Shown here piece after piece: positions 52,029 to 60,287 of a stretch of DNA of 64,000 bases. The DNA is from Edaphocola aurantiacus. GTDB lineage: Bacteria; Bacteroidota; Bacteroidia; Chitinophagales; Chitinophagaceae. Under the pieces are notes generated by a model. It made no database searches. It was not told the DNA's origin and worked only from the letters and a program-made list of their open reading frames with translations. The first letter of the stretch is position 1. Every line of letters begins with the position of its first letter. A program made the position numbers and the translations under genes. Location of the stretch: contig NZ_VOSI01000003.1 of assembly GCF_019797745.1 (NCBI RefSeq), positions 670,370 to 734,369 of the forward strand, in the 5' to 3' direction.

Positions 52029-52409
52029 CGTTACATCACGATCTTTTAAGATCATTTCTTTATCAGTTAAGCGTTCAACGGTATAGATCAATGTATCAAT
52101 ACTGCTGGTATGAATGCCGATACTCTTTACCACCAATGCCAGCTTGCCCTCTGTGATATACCAATTGGCATACTGCAAGGTCTCCATATTAATGGATTTG
52201 GCTTTGCCATCTTTGAGCAGTTCTATTCCCTGAAGCTCATCAGCATCTATAGGATTTGGTTCCACCCAGTCTCCCATCAGCAATTCCGGTGTCACCACTG
52301 CCTTATGCTCCACAGGTATTTCAATGGTGTCTGCATCTTCGGTATCTGTACCGCCGCAGGAGCTTAATAGCAGTGCACAAGCGACTGTCATCATCTTCAT
52401 TCTATTCAT
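52008..52409 (-). CDS. Lipoprotein, lipocalin-like
   Basis: The 133-aa protein has a lipoprotein leader (ACALLLSSCGG, lipid Cys near residue 18) and an acidic linker (DTEDADTIEIPVEH). The mature domain has GDWVEPNPIDADELQGIELLKDGKAKS and alternating strands of a small lipocalin or DUF-type barrel, as in many Bacteroidota proteins. Its last codons lie inside the perfect palindrome, so the C-terminal ISYTKQ is fixed by the repeat. The ligand is unknown. It is a single-gene unit. Confidence 0.7.
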   Translation of the reverse strand: MNRMKMMTVACALLLSSCGGTDTEDADTIEIPVEHKAVVTPELLMGDWVEPNPIDADELQGIELLKDGKAKSINMETLQYANWYITEGKLALVVKSIGIHTSSIDTLIYTVERLTDKEMILKDRDVTISYTKQ

Positions 52410-52541
52410 AGTTTACAGTTTTAGTTCAGGTCAATTTTACTAAAAGTAAGATGAATGAAGGTTAAGTAACGAACTGGCCAGGTACTTAACAAATTAATTA
52501 AATGTGAAGAAAATGGTTTATTTCAGCAATCATTTTATAAG

Positions 52542-53207
52542 TTACTGCACCTCACCAAATTGCATTTTGAATACCGGCTCAGCCTGATCATTAGCGAATG
52601 TAACGGATAAGGGTTCTGCATGAGCAGTGATCTCTGTAGGATACCAGTGCCTCGACTGCCCGGAAATGATAAACAGGCCTGACTCATCGCCCAGTACAGC
52701 AAAATCTTCCCGTTTGGGTCCTTTATGATAAAACGATACGGGATACTGTGCTGCTAGCTGCTCCCCGAAATCGATAGGATTTTCTGCCACCAAACCGATC
52801 TCACTTACAGATGCGATCAGCGCGGCCGAAAAGGGTTCGTCACTATTAATGTTCTGATCAAAGCGGGTAATAAACTCTACTATATTAGAATTGTTGTCGT
52901 AAAAGTAGACAGACTGTGCATTCCAGTTCTCAAATACGGTGAGGTAATTGCCCTCGTGATTAGCAATGCGTTCGGCACGTAAGGCCAGCCACTGCACCGC
53001 TTCCAGCATTTTATTGTTTGGAATATCGAAAGCAAAATGATAGGTATGTTCTGTATCGGATTTGATAAACGTCAATACCGTATCTCCGGCTTTGAATGCT
53101 ACCCTATCCTCTTGCAGGGACAGCGTTTCCAGGCCAATGCTGCCTGAATAAAACCGGATCGTTCCCTCAAGATCTGCGGTGTAAAGGTCGATTTCTTTAA
53201 TGTGCAT
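52542..53207 (-). CDS. VOC family protein, two-domain
   Basis: The 221-aa protein starts with IKEIDLYTADLEGTIRFYSGSIGLETL at residues 3-29, the VOC module pattern, then TYHFAFDIPNNKMLEAVQWL and SVYFYDNNSNIVEFITRFD, the classical metal-site end of one domain. A shorter second half from about residue 130 (VSEIGLVAENPIDFGEQLAAQY) resembles a degenerate VOC repeat. Layouts like this occur in CatE- and glyoxalase-like proteins. Substrate unknown. It is the last gene of a five-gene operon starting at 55132. Confidence 0.82.
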   Translation of the reverse strand: MHIKEIDLYTADLEGTIRFYSGSIGLETLSLQEDRVAFKAGDTVLTFIKSDTEHTYHFAFDIPNNKMLEAVQWLALRAERIANHEGNYLTVFENWNAQSVYFYDNNSNIVEFITRFDQNINSDEPFSAALIASVSEIGLVAENPIDFGEQLAAQYPVSFYHKGPKREDFAVLGDESGLFIISGQSRHWYPTEITAHAEPLSVTFANDQAEPVFKMQFGEVQ

Positions 53208-53222
53208 AGATCAGCAGTTATG

Positions 53223-53816
53223 CTACAATTTACGAAATATTGTACAAAAACAGTTAATGCTTATTGCCTGGCCGGCAATACGGACATATATCGCTCCCAT
53301 AACTTGTACAGCGCATATATTATCAAAGCAGGCAGCACTAAGAACAAACAGATAATATACACATATAGCAAGCCAAGCCGGAAAAAGCCAGAATTTTGCA
53401 TAATACGTGGTCATGGACCAGCTTTCTACGGTAAACTTTGGAACATATTTGCAGCCGCCCGGATCGCAATACACAGCATATGCACCGGAAATATGCCCTT
53501 TTACTTTAAATTGATTAAAGGCTATAAAACCATAATCAGCTATCGGCTTTTTGTACGGAGGAAAATTTTCCAGTTCTATTTCGCCGGCATCTACAATAAG
53601 ACCAGGGTACTGTAAAAGGATACTGTCAGCAGCAACCAGCTTGCCTTTCAACACACGGGCATTAGGACAAGGGCAGCCGCATTCCTGATTGGTGATGAAT
53701 AAGGTATTGGGTGCATCATAATCTTGTTTCCTGTCCGGGAATTTGACAGGAAGTAAACCATAACCCAAAAAGAGTAATAGCGCAATTACCAGTATCCAGA
53801 AGATTCTTGACCTCAT
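53223..53816 (-). CDS. Membrane protein with Cys-rich periplasmic domain, unknown
   Basis: The 197-aa protein begins with one membrane helix (FWILVIALLLFLGYGLLP) and a short periplasmic part containing QECGCPCPNARVLKG near residues 44-58, a Cys/Pro motif that could bind a metal. A strand-rich region with a further Cys pair (YCDPGGCKYVP) follows. The last 60 residues form two more hydrophobic segments (WLAICVYYLFVLSAAC, then a Val/Ile-rich end). No family is recognised. The Cys arrangement CGCPCP is distinctive. It is in the same operon as the SRPBCC, HEAT and VOC genes. Confidence 0.65.
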   Translation of the reverse strand: MRSRIFWILVIALLLFLGYGLLPVKFPDRKQDYDAPNTLFITNQECGCPCPNARVLKGKLVAADSILLQYPGLIVDAGEIELENFPPYKKPIADYGFIAFNQFKVKGHISGAYAVYCDPGGCKYVPKFTVESWSMTTYYAKFWLFPAWLAICVYYLFVLSAACFDNICAVQVMGAIYVRIAGQAISINCFCTIFRKL

Positions 53817-53824
53817 ATCAGTAT

Positions 53825-54274
53825 TTAGACATTTTGATTTTCATACTGCTCTGCATATCTTTTGATGTTAATCATCGTTGTACGCCAATAGAATTCCAGG
53901 TGTTTCTGAATAGACTCTGTAGGGAAGTTGCTGATCTCCAACTTCAATTTTGTTTGTACTCCATCGGGCTCCAGATGAAAATCCATGCGGGTATAGTTTT
54001 CGGGTTCGTCAGGTAACCGTGATAAAGAGCTAAGGTGGGTATAGCTCAATTGCTGACCAGGTATACATTCCAGCACTATGCCTTTGTTTTCAAAAGGCAG
54101 GTGATGCGTACCCCAGATCATCATTTTACCACCAGGCATCCAATCTGTATCGATCGTCAGGTTCATGGTCTCATCGCCCATCCACTGCAGCATATGTGCA
54201 GGATCGGTAAGGACTTGCCAGATAGTAGCTGTTGAGGCATTAAGGTATTGTATAGCAGAGAAGACATTATCCAT
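53825..54274 (-). CDS. SRPBCC family protein
   Basis: The 149-aa protein opens with AIQYLNASTATIWQVLTDPAHMLQWMGDET at residues 7-36, the AHSA1-like signature, and ends with a helix (ESIQKHLEFYWRTTMINIKRYAEQY). GGKMMIWGTHHLPFENKGIVLE in the centre is the usual strand pair. It is a single-domain member. Its ligand is unknown. It lies 8 bp upstream of the Cys-rich membrane protein and 27 bp downstream of the HEAT-repeat gene, on one mRNA. Confidence 0.87.
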   Translation of the reverse strand: MDNVFSAIQYLNASTATIWQVLTDPAHMLQWMGDETMNLTIDTDWMPGGKMMIWGTHHLPFENKGIVLECIPGQQLSYTHLSSLSRLPDEPENYTRMDFHLEPDGVQTKLKLEISNFPTESIQKHLEFYWRTTMINIKRYAEQYENQNV

Positions 54275-54301
54275 TCCCCAATTGATTAGCGGTTAATTGT
54301 T

Positions 54302-55132
54302 TCATAGTTTTTCAGATTGAATCGTTTCTTTTAATCTTTCCAGTGTCCCTTGTACCCAGTCTTTAGGCCACAGCGGATCAGGGGCAATGATCTGCTGCTC
54401 CAGTAAAGGAATAAAGTCCGGATCATTAAATACTTCAATAGCCTCCAGGATAATAGAGTCATGATTTTCATTACTGGTAAGGGCCTGCACCAACAGGGGT
54501 TTTACACCGGGATCTTTACGTATCGCTAATCCCATCAATGCCTCATCTCTTGCCATAAGGTAAGGATCGGTAGTCCTTGCCCATAATGCCTGTCTTATGG
54601 CACTGGTATCTAATTCTGTTTGCGAAGCGAGGGAGAAAGTAGCCCAATCCCTGATGTGGTCTATTTTATCGGCAGATAATTCAATCTTAATTTCAATAGC
54701 CAGGTCGTGATCGCAACAACTGAGCGCATGTTGTAATCCGCTCCTTATCTCTACACTGCGCGATTTCCGATAGCGGCTCAGAAATTGAACACGCTCATCG
54801 GTAAGCAATTTATTATTATGGCTGATGCTCACTAATGTGGTGCTGACAATATACCAGTCTTCTGTGTTTTTCAGTATCTGAAAATAACGATTCATCGTTC
54901 TGGGCTGAAAAAGTCTGGGAAAACCAAATTGTGCTAGAATATTGATGCCGGCCAATACAACCCTTTGATTATCCTGATAGGTAAGCGCCATTGCCTGCTC
55001 ATAAACACTTTTCGTTGTTCTGGACCGTAATTCACGTATATAATTCCAGTCGCTGCGACGTGTTTTGTTGTGCAGCAACTTATAGAATAGCTGCTCATCA
55101 GTATAGTTCTTTATCCGGGACATAATACTCAT
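54302..55132 (-). CDS. HEAT-repeat protein
   Basis: The 276-aa soluble protein is all helical, with repeats of about 30 residues: DNQRVVLAGINILAQFG, RSVEIRSGLQHALSC, DHIRDWATFSLAS, PYLMARDEALMGLAIRKDPGVKPLLVQAL, DSIILEAIEVFNDPDFIPLLEQQI. This is the look of HEAT or PBS-lyase type repeats that serve as protein-binding scaffolds. No catalytic residues are seen. ATGs at 55132 and 55123 are both possible starts. It begins the operon running to 52542. The target is unknown. Confidence 0.82.
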   Translation of the reverse strand: MSIMSRIKNYTDEQLFYKLLHNKTRRSDWNYIRELRSRTTKSVYEQAMALTYQDNQRVVLAGINILAQFGFPRLFQPRTMNRYFQILKNTEDWYIVSTTLVSISHNNKLLTDERVQFLSRYRKSRSVEIRSGLQHALSCCDHDLAIEIKIELSADKIDHIRDWATFSLASQTELDTSAIRQALWARTTDPYLMARDEALMGLAIRKDPGVKPLLVQALTSNENHDSIILEAIEVFNDPDFIPLLEQQIIAPDPLWPKDWVQGTLERLKETIQSEKL

Positions 55133-55449
55133 CTGGTAATCATTCCAAAATTAAGGCTAGTGTCGATATATTGTTACTTAATACTCCAGTATCACTACAA
55201 AAAAACTACAATTGATTAAAAGTCGAACATTTTGCACAGGCGAATTTGAGTCAGAAGTTATATGCAATTTATAATCAACAAGTTAGCATAAAATGGAACG
55301 AAAACCCTTATCTGAACCGGCCTTCAGGCGAAACCAGGTTTGGTTAAATAACACGCATTGTTAACATTTCATTGTTGTCAAATCAATATCCATTGGTTAC
55401 ATTTACGGTATCAATTTTCAATCCTCTAACATTCAAAAAATCATCAGCT
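55133..55449. other. Intergenic region between divergent genes
   Basis: These 317 bp contain no gene that I can support; a 23-codon frame at about 55293 (MERKPLSEPAF…) lacks any mark of a real gene. A TACATTTA box at 55398-55405 is a possible but imperfect -7 element for the DinB gene. Confidence 0.4.
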
Positions 55450-55959
55450 ATGATCAAGCAAGCATTAATGGGAGAATTCATGCACGAAATGGAAAACACC
55501 CGTAAACTGTTAACCGCTATTCCTGATTCCGCACTGGAGTATCGCCCGCAACCACACCTGTGGTCTGTAGGTCAGTTAGCCTCTCACATTGCAGAAGTAT
55601 ACAACTGGTACGACGCTACCTTTAACCAGGACAATTTCGATATGTCTACTTATCAGTACGACAAAGGAGATATCAGCAAGGCGTCTAACATTTTAGCAAA
55701 ATTCGAAGAGAATGCTGCAAAGGCACAAGCTGCTATTGAAAATTCTGATGAATCGCAATACATGAATACCTGGACGATGCATATCGGTGGTAATCCATTA
55801 ATGCCGCCTATGCCTAAGGTACAGGTTGTAAGAGGGTTCTTATACAATCACTTATACCATCACCGTGGCGAGATGATCGCTCACCTGCGTGCCAGCGGTA
55901 ATGTAGTACCCTCTCTGTACGGTCCTACCTACGAGATGTCTCAGGAAATGGCACAATAA
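55450..55959 (+). CDS. DinB family protein
   Basis: The ATG at 55450 gives 169 aa, the normal length; the open frame upstream to 55372 is AT-rich leader. DinB-type four-helix features are present: PQPHLWSVGQLASHIAEVYNW with His46, and the later NHLYHHRGEMIAHL with His134, His137 and His138. Together these fit the His triad that holds a metal in this fold. DinB-like proteins are metal-dependent transferases or hydrolases, for example with bacillithiol or mycothiol. The substrate is unknown here. A strong terminator follows. Confidence 0.88.
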   Translation: MIKQALMGEFMHEMENTRKLLTAIPDSALEYRPQPHLWSVGQLASHIAEVYNWYDATFNQDNFDMSTYQYDKGDISKASNILAKFEENAAKAQAAIENSDESQYMNTWTMHIGGNPLMPPMPKVQVVRGFLYNHLYHHRGEMIAHLRASGNVVPSLYGPTYEMSQEMAQ

Positions 55960-55978
55960 GCAATTTTTATATAAAAAG

Positions 55979-56009
55979 AAAGGCTCCCATATCTTGTATG
56001 GGAGCCTTT
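55979..56009. terminator. Bidirectional terminator
   Basis: Perfect 12-bp arms AAAGGCTCCCAT / ATGGGAGCCTTT with a 7-nt loop lie between the convergent ends at 55959 and 56027. Confidence 0.85.
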
Positions 56010-56026
56010 TTAGTAAGCATAGGACA

Positions 56027-56437
56027 TTACTGTTTCATGTATTCACCCATAGTTCTTCCTCTTGAAGGTCCTACAGGTGCGCCCCATGATTCATAATACT
56101 TAATTTTTTTACTTTTTTTGTAGATGGTTATATTATAACCCGTTCTGCCAACCATCACGGAGGCGTACAGGCTATCCTCTCCCCGGGAGTCTTTCAGTGA
56201 GTTATGTGCGGTATAAATAATATTATTAAATCGCACCAGATTGGAGTCATCATTTACTTCCAGTATTCCCGGCTGATTGTACAGCGTATCATAGTGCTCT
56301 TCCTGGCTAGTACTGACGGTCCATTTGTATAAAGTCGCAGTATAATTACCATTCATTTTTTCAAAACCACTTTTGCCCGGTTTATTGCAGGAAAAAAGGG
56401 AAATGAGGGTAAAGAAAATAAGGGTGTTTCTTTTCAT
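56027..56437 (-). CDS. Small lipoprotein of unknown function
   Basis: The 136-aa protein has a short lipoprotein leader (LIFFTLISLFSCNK, lipid Cys17). Its beta-rich mature part holds GNYTATLYKWTVSTSQEEHYDTLY, a pattern of strands with a central NNIIYTAHNS loop, and a basic, Arg/Gly-rich C-terminus (GPSRGRTMGEYMKQ). No family is recognised; it resembles the many small SCNK-type lipoproteins of Bacteroidota. It stands alone on the minus strand with a terminator on its downstream side. Confidence 0.68.
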   Translation of the reverse strand: MKRNTLIFFTLISLFSCNKPGKSGFEKMNGNYTATLYKWTVSTSQEEHYDTLYNQPGILEVNDDSNLVRFNNIIYTAHNSLKDSRGEDSLYASVMVGRTGYNITIYKKSKKIKYYESWGAPVGPSRGRTMGEYMKQ

Positions 56438-56593
56438 AGTACGCTTATATTATTTTATCGTCTGGAAAAGTAATCATATCTATTTCAAATATACGCTAAC
56501 TTAAAAGAATGATCTGCCCTGATGAATCATTTCGAAGAAATATTTCGCTCATCATAATGGCTAGCGATTGCATCATCACTACTGCATTGCCTT

Positions 56594-56634
56594 AATTAGA
56601 AGCCTCCCGGACTTTGTCCGGGAGGCTTCTAATT
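56594..56634 (-). terminator. Terminator after the 56645-58278 genes
   Basis: Perfect 19-bp arms (core AGAAGCCTCCCGGAC / GTCCGGGAGGCTTCT) with a 3-nt loop lie right after the stop codon at 56645. Confidence 0.85.
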
Positions 56635-56644
56635 AGCAGGTTTA

Positions 56645-56869
56645 CTACTCGTAAATACAATGTACCTTAACCGTATCTCCATTGTCTTTATAATACAGTC
56701 TTCTGCCTTCAGCATAACCCTGAAGAAAGCTGACATCTTCACTACATTCTATAAAGTAATCAACGGTAACACCGGAATGGGCTTCTGCAATGCAGGACAT
56801 ACAGGTCTTCTTTTCTGTGCAGGATGCGAGTAAAGCTGCAACAGCGATAAGTAACAATGCTTTTTTCAT
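56645..56869 (-). CDS. Cys-rich 74-aa lipoprotein
   Basis: The leader KKALLLIAVAALLASC puts the lipid Cys at residue 17. The mature 57 residues carry four Cys (TCMSCIAEAH, FIECSEDVS, VKVHCIYE), so the protein could hold two disulphides or bind a metal. The rest is a short beta-type sequence with YYKDNGDT. Family unknown. It is 11 bp after the 465-aa protein on the same strand and shares its terminator, so both may be one unit. Confidence 0.68.
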   Translation of the reverse strand: MKKALLLIAVAALLASCTEKKTCMSCIAEAHSGVTVDYFIECSEDVSFLQGYAEGRRLYYKDNGDTVKVHCIYE

Positions 56870-56880
56870 AATGCTGCTTT

Positions 56881-58278
56881 TTAAAAGTTAGGATCAATTA
56901 ATATAGCCAGGGAGGCACTTTTATTGTTCAAAAGCTGCGGCTTAGAGCACCAAACCGGTACATTTGCCGCAATAGTAAAGCGTTCGCGTACCCTTATGCC
57001 TCCATTCATCTGAAACAACCATAATCCGGAGCGGCCTGCTGATAAGCTTTCATGAAATCTGCGACTGCCATCGATGTAGGCAAATTTGCCATTGATAAAC
57101 AAGGCTGCATCGCTTTTGGTACTAATGCCCTGGATAATATCTATTTCTGCATTTAAGTTTAGTGCAATCTCTCCGAAATAGTACATATCACTTAAGAGGT
57201 TACTGCCATCCTTAACGTTTTCCCAGTTCATGGTTGTTGTCAGCGGAAGGTACAGCTGTATTCCCTTGCCATTATAATACTTCCAGTTAGAATAAAAGAA
57301 GGGGTAAGACAGGCGTGCATGGAGCAGCCCACCATATAGTAATTTATCCGCCGTTTTGGCTTCTGTAGCGGTATCGGAACTCTGGGCCAGGGTCGTACCC
57401 AGATCAAACTTTAGGGGCAATGAAAATCTGCGCCGCGGATTTTTCTGTCCCCAGGCCTCAAATGGAAGAATGCCGCTGATGATCTCCGTACTCACGGTGG
57501 CATTGTTAGTAAAATTGGATTGAATAGTGAAATTGGTCAGTAATTTAAGTCGCTCCCCGTTTTCGCCAAAATAGAAGAACTCTGCATGGGTAATACTCCT
57601 TAAAGGAATAAACCATGGTTTTCTGACCTGGTTGTCTTCTGACAGATACAGATAATGAAAATAATTGCGCGCCTGGGCAATTAGTCTTCTCTTTTGGCTT
57701 GAGTGTATATTATTTAGAATATATTCTTTGCATGCATCTTTCTGAATTTCTTCCGGCTTAAGCGAAGGAAGGGATATTACACTTTTTTGTAACAGTTTGT
57801 AATGCTCTTCCTCTATAGCACGGTTCTGCAATATTGCTTTATCAATGATATTTCTGTACCAGTAAGCCATTGCAGGGTATATCGTGTCTGTAATACCTGC
57901 ACCTACCAGTTTGCGATATTCAGCAATCATAGAATCTGCGGTAGACATGGTGTAGCTGCTTTCTTTAATGTCCTTTACCAGTTCTTCCTTTAAGTGCGCC
58001 AGCCCTGTCTGAAATTGGTCTCCTGCATTATTTACAAAACGCATGAAACTATCTTCAGCATTCAAAGATGAGCTCTGCTGCCGGAGCAATGTTTTCAGAT
58101 TTGTAGTATCCAGAATAATGTACCGGCCCGCCTGAAAGGTTTTGTCTATACTCGATTCTACGGTTTTCATCACCTTGTCCATCTTCGGTGCCTGCAGATT
58201 ATAAATTCTGCCCGGGAATTGTGCAGAGGCAGCTATAGGCAATAAGCTCAGCAGCCATAAAGTAAAAATCCGTTTCAT
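56881..58278 (-). CDS. Secreted protein of unknown function, helical head and barrel-like end
   Basis: The ATG at 58278 gives a 465-aa protein with a signal peptide ending AASAQ. Residues 20-190 are helical and polar, rich in Glu, Lys and Gln. The second half has alternating strands with aromatic residues (RSITHAEFFYFGENGERL, GIQLYLPLTTTMNW, YYFGEIALNLNAEIDI, GKFAYIDGSRRF), as in an outer-membrane beta-barrel, ending in SLAILIDPNF. No family is recognised. The layout, helices followed by a barrel, resembles that of the proteins at 9689 and 11581, without clear sequence identity. Confidence 0.66.
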   Translation of the reverse strand: MKRIFTLWLLSLLPIAASAQFPGRIYNLQAPKMDKVMKTVESSIDKTFQAGRYIILDTTNLKTLLRQQSSSLNAEDSFMRFVNNAGDQFQTGLAHLKEELVKDIKESSYTMSTADSMIAEYRKLVGAGITDTIYPAMAYWYRNIIDKAILQNRAIEEEHYKLLQKSVISLPSLKPEEIQKDACKEYILNNIHSSQKRRLIAQARNYFHYLYLSEDNQVRKPWFIPLRSITHAEFFYFGENGERLKLLTNFTIQSNFTNNATVSTEIISGILPFEAWGQKNPRRRFSLPLKFDLGTTLAQSSDTATEAKTADKLLYGGLLHARLSYPFFYSNWKYYNGKGIQLYLPLTTTMNWENVKDGSNLLSDMYYFGEIALNLNAEIDIIQGISTKSDAALFINGKFAYIDGSRRFHESLSAGRSGLWLFQMNGGIRVRERFTIAANVPVWCSKPQLLNNKSASLAILIDPNF

Positions 58279-58416
58279 AATCAATTGTTTTGTTGAGGTG
58301 AAATATTATTATTTACTTATACAACTCCTGGTACTTGCCCGTAAAGTAAGGCCTATTCAAATCTGATAAAAGGGTATTTACCCCTATTCTGACAGTGGTT
58401 TTAACGGTATTAAAAA

Positions 58417-58436
58417 AGCCACCTGTTTAGGTGGCT
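58417..58436 (-). terminator. Terminator of the 58512 gene
   Basis: Perfect 8-bp arms AGCCACCT / AGGTGGCT with a GTTT loop and an A-run on the left, downstream of the stop codon at 58512. Confidence 0.65.
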
Positions 58437-58511
58437 ATATAATCTGATGTATACTTTGGGTGTAATGTTATTGTAGCAATTCCAAATACATTGATCGTAA
58501 TTGAATTATTT

Positions 58512-59363
58512 CTACAGCCCCTTCACCATCCAGTGTGCTGGATATTTCTTTTTCAACTGCTTCAATACTGCTTTCTTCTTTTGGGCATCTTGCTCTAATT
58601 CGTAATTATACACCAGTATCGGGATAGAACCGGGATAGGTCTTCAGCGATTGTTTAAAATGTGCTCTGGCTTTATCTATTTCACCAGCGCTTTCTAGCGC
58701 CTCTCCCTGATAAATATTTACAATGGCCGGAACACTGCCATAAAGCGCCCTGCACTCATCGGCCAGTTTATTAATTATAGGTATACAGATTTCCGGAGGA
58801 GGTTGAACATCCTTTAAAGCTGTTCCTGACATAATTGTACGATAGTTTTCATACAATAAGGCAATATGCCTGTTGGCCAATGTTGTGTCGCTTGCAAATT
58901 TGGCATATGCCAGCAGCGTCTCTTCGCTGACATCTCCACTATCTGCCTGCAAGGCTTGTGCGTACATATTATCAAATATCGTGTAGATCGTCTTATCTGT
59001 AGCATCAATTTTGGCATGACGCTTAACTGCCCATTCCGGAATGATCATGAAATCTGAAGCGACGCTCAATACCGAATTACCTTCAGTATCAAGAAGTATC
59101 TTAAGCTGACGGTCTATATATGCCCCGATCAAAGTGGTATCTTTCAGTGCAAGGAATACATACTCACATTCATTAGGATTAGGTTTTGATGCAATCATCA
59201 TCATACCACTACCCTCAGCCCAGTCGGTAAATGATGGAGCATCAAAGAAGTACGGCGTATCAATCTTATCGAATTCCTGCTGCAGGTTATCACCTATTTT
59301 AATCGATTGTCCGAACAGATAGCTTGTCCAGAAACAACTTAATAGTAAAAGGAATGTTTTCAT
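58512..59363 (-). CDS. Secreted protein of unknown function, TPR-like C-terminus
   Basis: The 283-aa protein has a signal peptide ending SYLFGQ. The first two thirds alternate short helices and strands without a motif. The last part has PAIVNIYQGEALESAGEIDKARAHFKQSLKTYPGSIPILVYNYELEQD, a clear TPR-like helix pair with the typical A-x-x-x-Y/F and P-G spacing near residues 213-255. It may be a scaffold in the periplasm. No partner is seen. Between it and truB there are 24 bp, so they could be on one transcript. Confidence 0.65.
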   Translation of the reverse strand: MKTFLLLLSCFWTSYLFGQSIKIGDNLQQEFDKIDTPYFFDAPSFTDWAEGSGMMMIASKPNPNECEYVFLALKDTTLIGAYIDRQLKILLDTEGNSVLSVASDFMIIPEWAVKRHAKIDATDKTIYTIFDNMYAQALQADSGDVSEETLLAYAKFASDTTLANRHIALLYENYRTIMSGTALKDVQPPPEICIPIINKLADECRALYGSVPAIVNIYQGEALESAGEIDKARAHFKQSLKTYPGSIPILVYNYELEQDAQKKKAVLKQLKKKYPAHWMVKGL

Positions 59364-59387
59364 GTATGATATGGATGTACGATTACT

Positions 59388-60131
59388 TTATTCCTCAAAA
59401 TTCTTCTTCTTTCTGTTCGCCGGTCTTTGCTTTGGTGTTTTTACAAATGTCATCGGTTGCAGAAACTCCATCCATTGGTCTATGGTACGGGCATCTTCTA
59501 CGCGGAAGTCGCCGATCTGTGTACGACGCAGGGCCTGCAGGTAACCGCCTACACCCAAGGCCTGACCAAAATCATTGGCCAATGATCGTATATAAGTACC
59601 TGTACTGCAATGCACTCTGAAGTGTACTTCAGGCAGTTCTATTTTAGTGATTTCAAATGCATTGATCGTAACCGTACGGGGCTCAACCACCACTTCCTTA
59701 CCCGCGCGGGCCAGTTCATACAAGCGTTTACCATCTTTTTTGATGGCAGAGTGTATGGGTGGTAATTGCTGTATGGTACCGGTAAAGGCTTTAGTTGCCT
59801 CCAGTATTTGTGCCTCTGTCAGGTGATCGGTAGCTTGTATATTTTCGGGTTGCGACTCCAGGTCGTAAGTAGGAGTAGTAGCCCCCAGGTGTATAATACC
59901 GGTATATTCCTTTTCCTGCTTCTGAAACTGCTCTATCTGCTTGGTCATTTTACCGGTACAGCAGATCAGCAGCCCCGTAGCCAGCGGGTCCAGTGTACCA
60001 CAGTGTCCGATCTTGGCATGGGTCGTTCTTCTGAACTTGCTGATGGCATCAAACGAGGTCCAGCGATAAGCCTTATCGATAAGGATAACCGCTCCTGCCT
60101 TGATCTCTTCTTCTGTAAGGTTCTGATTCAT
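59388..60131 (-). CDS. truB: tRNA pseudouridine(55) synthase TruB
   Basis: The 247-aa protein has the TruB motif KIGHCGTLDPLATGLL at residues 40-55, where Asp48 is the catalytic Asp. Other conserved parts are GAVILIDKAYRWTSFDAI at 13-30, YTGIIHLGATTPTYDLESQP and FRVHCSTGTYIRSLANDFGQ near residue 166. It makes the pseudouridine at position 55 in the T arm of tRNAs in the cytoplasm. The length matches the shorter bacterial TruB without a large C-terminal PUA domain; the last residues are a basic tail (RPANRKKKNFEE). Divergent from the arginine decarboxylase gene. Confidence 0.93.
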   Translation of the reverse strand: MNQNLTEEEIKAGAVILIDKAYRWTSFDAISKFRRTTHAKIGHCGTLDPLATGLLICCTGKMTKQIEQFQKQEKEYTGIIHLGATTPTYDLESQPENIQATDHLTEAQILEATKAFTGTIQQLPPIHSAIKKDGKRLYELARAGKEVVVEPRTVTINAFEITKIELPEVHFRVHCSTGTYIRSLANDFGQALGVGGYLQALRRTQIGDFRVEDARTIDQWMEFLQPMTFVKTPKQRPANRKKKNFEE

Positions 60132-60227
60132 GCTGCAAAAGTGATGGATTAGCCGGCAATTTCCAAATCAGCCATGCATTAAATATTATTTAATACACAG
60201 ATGACGCAATTTTTAATGATTTCTTTG

Positions 60228-60235
60228 TACGTTTG
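60228..60235 (+). promoter_or_regulatory. Possible -7 box of the arginine decarboxylase gene
   Basis: TACGTTTG matches the TAnnTTTG element exactly, 52 bp before the start codon. The -33 region has only T-runs (60209-60214) and no TTTG, so this is a weak call. Confidence 0.35.
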
Positions 60236-60287
60236 CACTCTTAAACATTCTTGTATTTATCACAACCCATTTTTCGTTATTAGATAG

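Noticed and set aside
55293..55364. 23-codon frame upstream of the DinB gene
   Set aside because: No similarity, no ribosome-binding or promoter evidence; chance frame.
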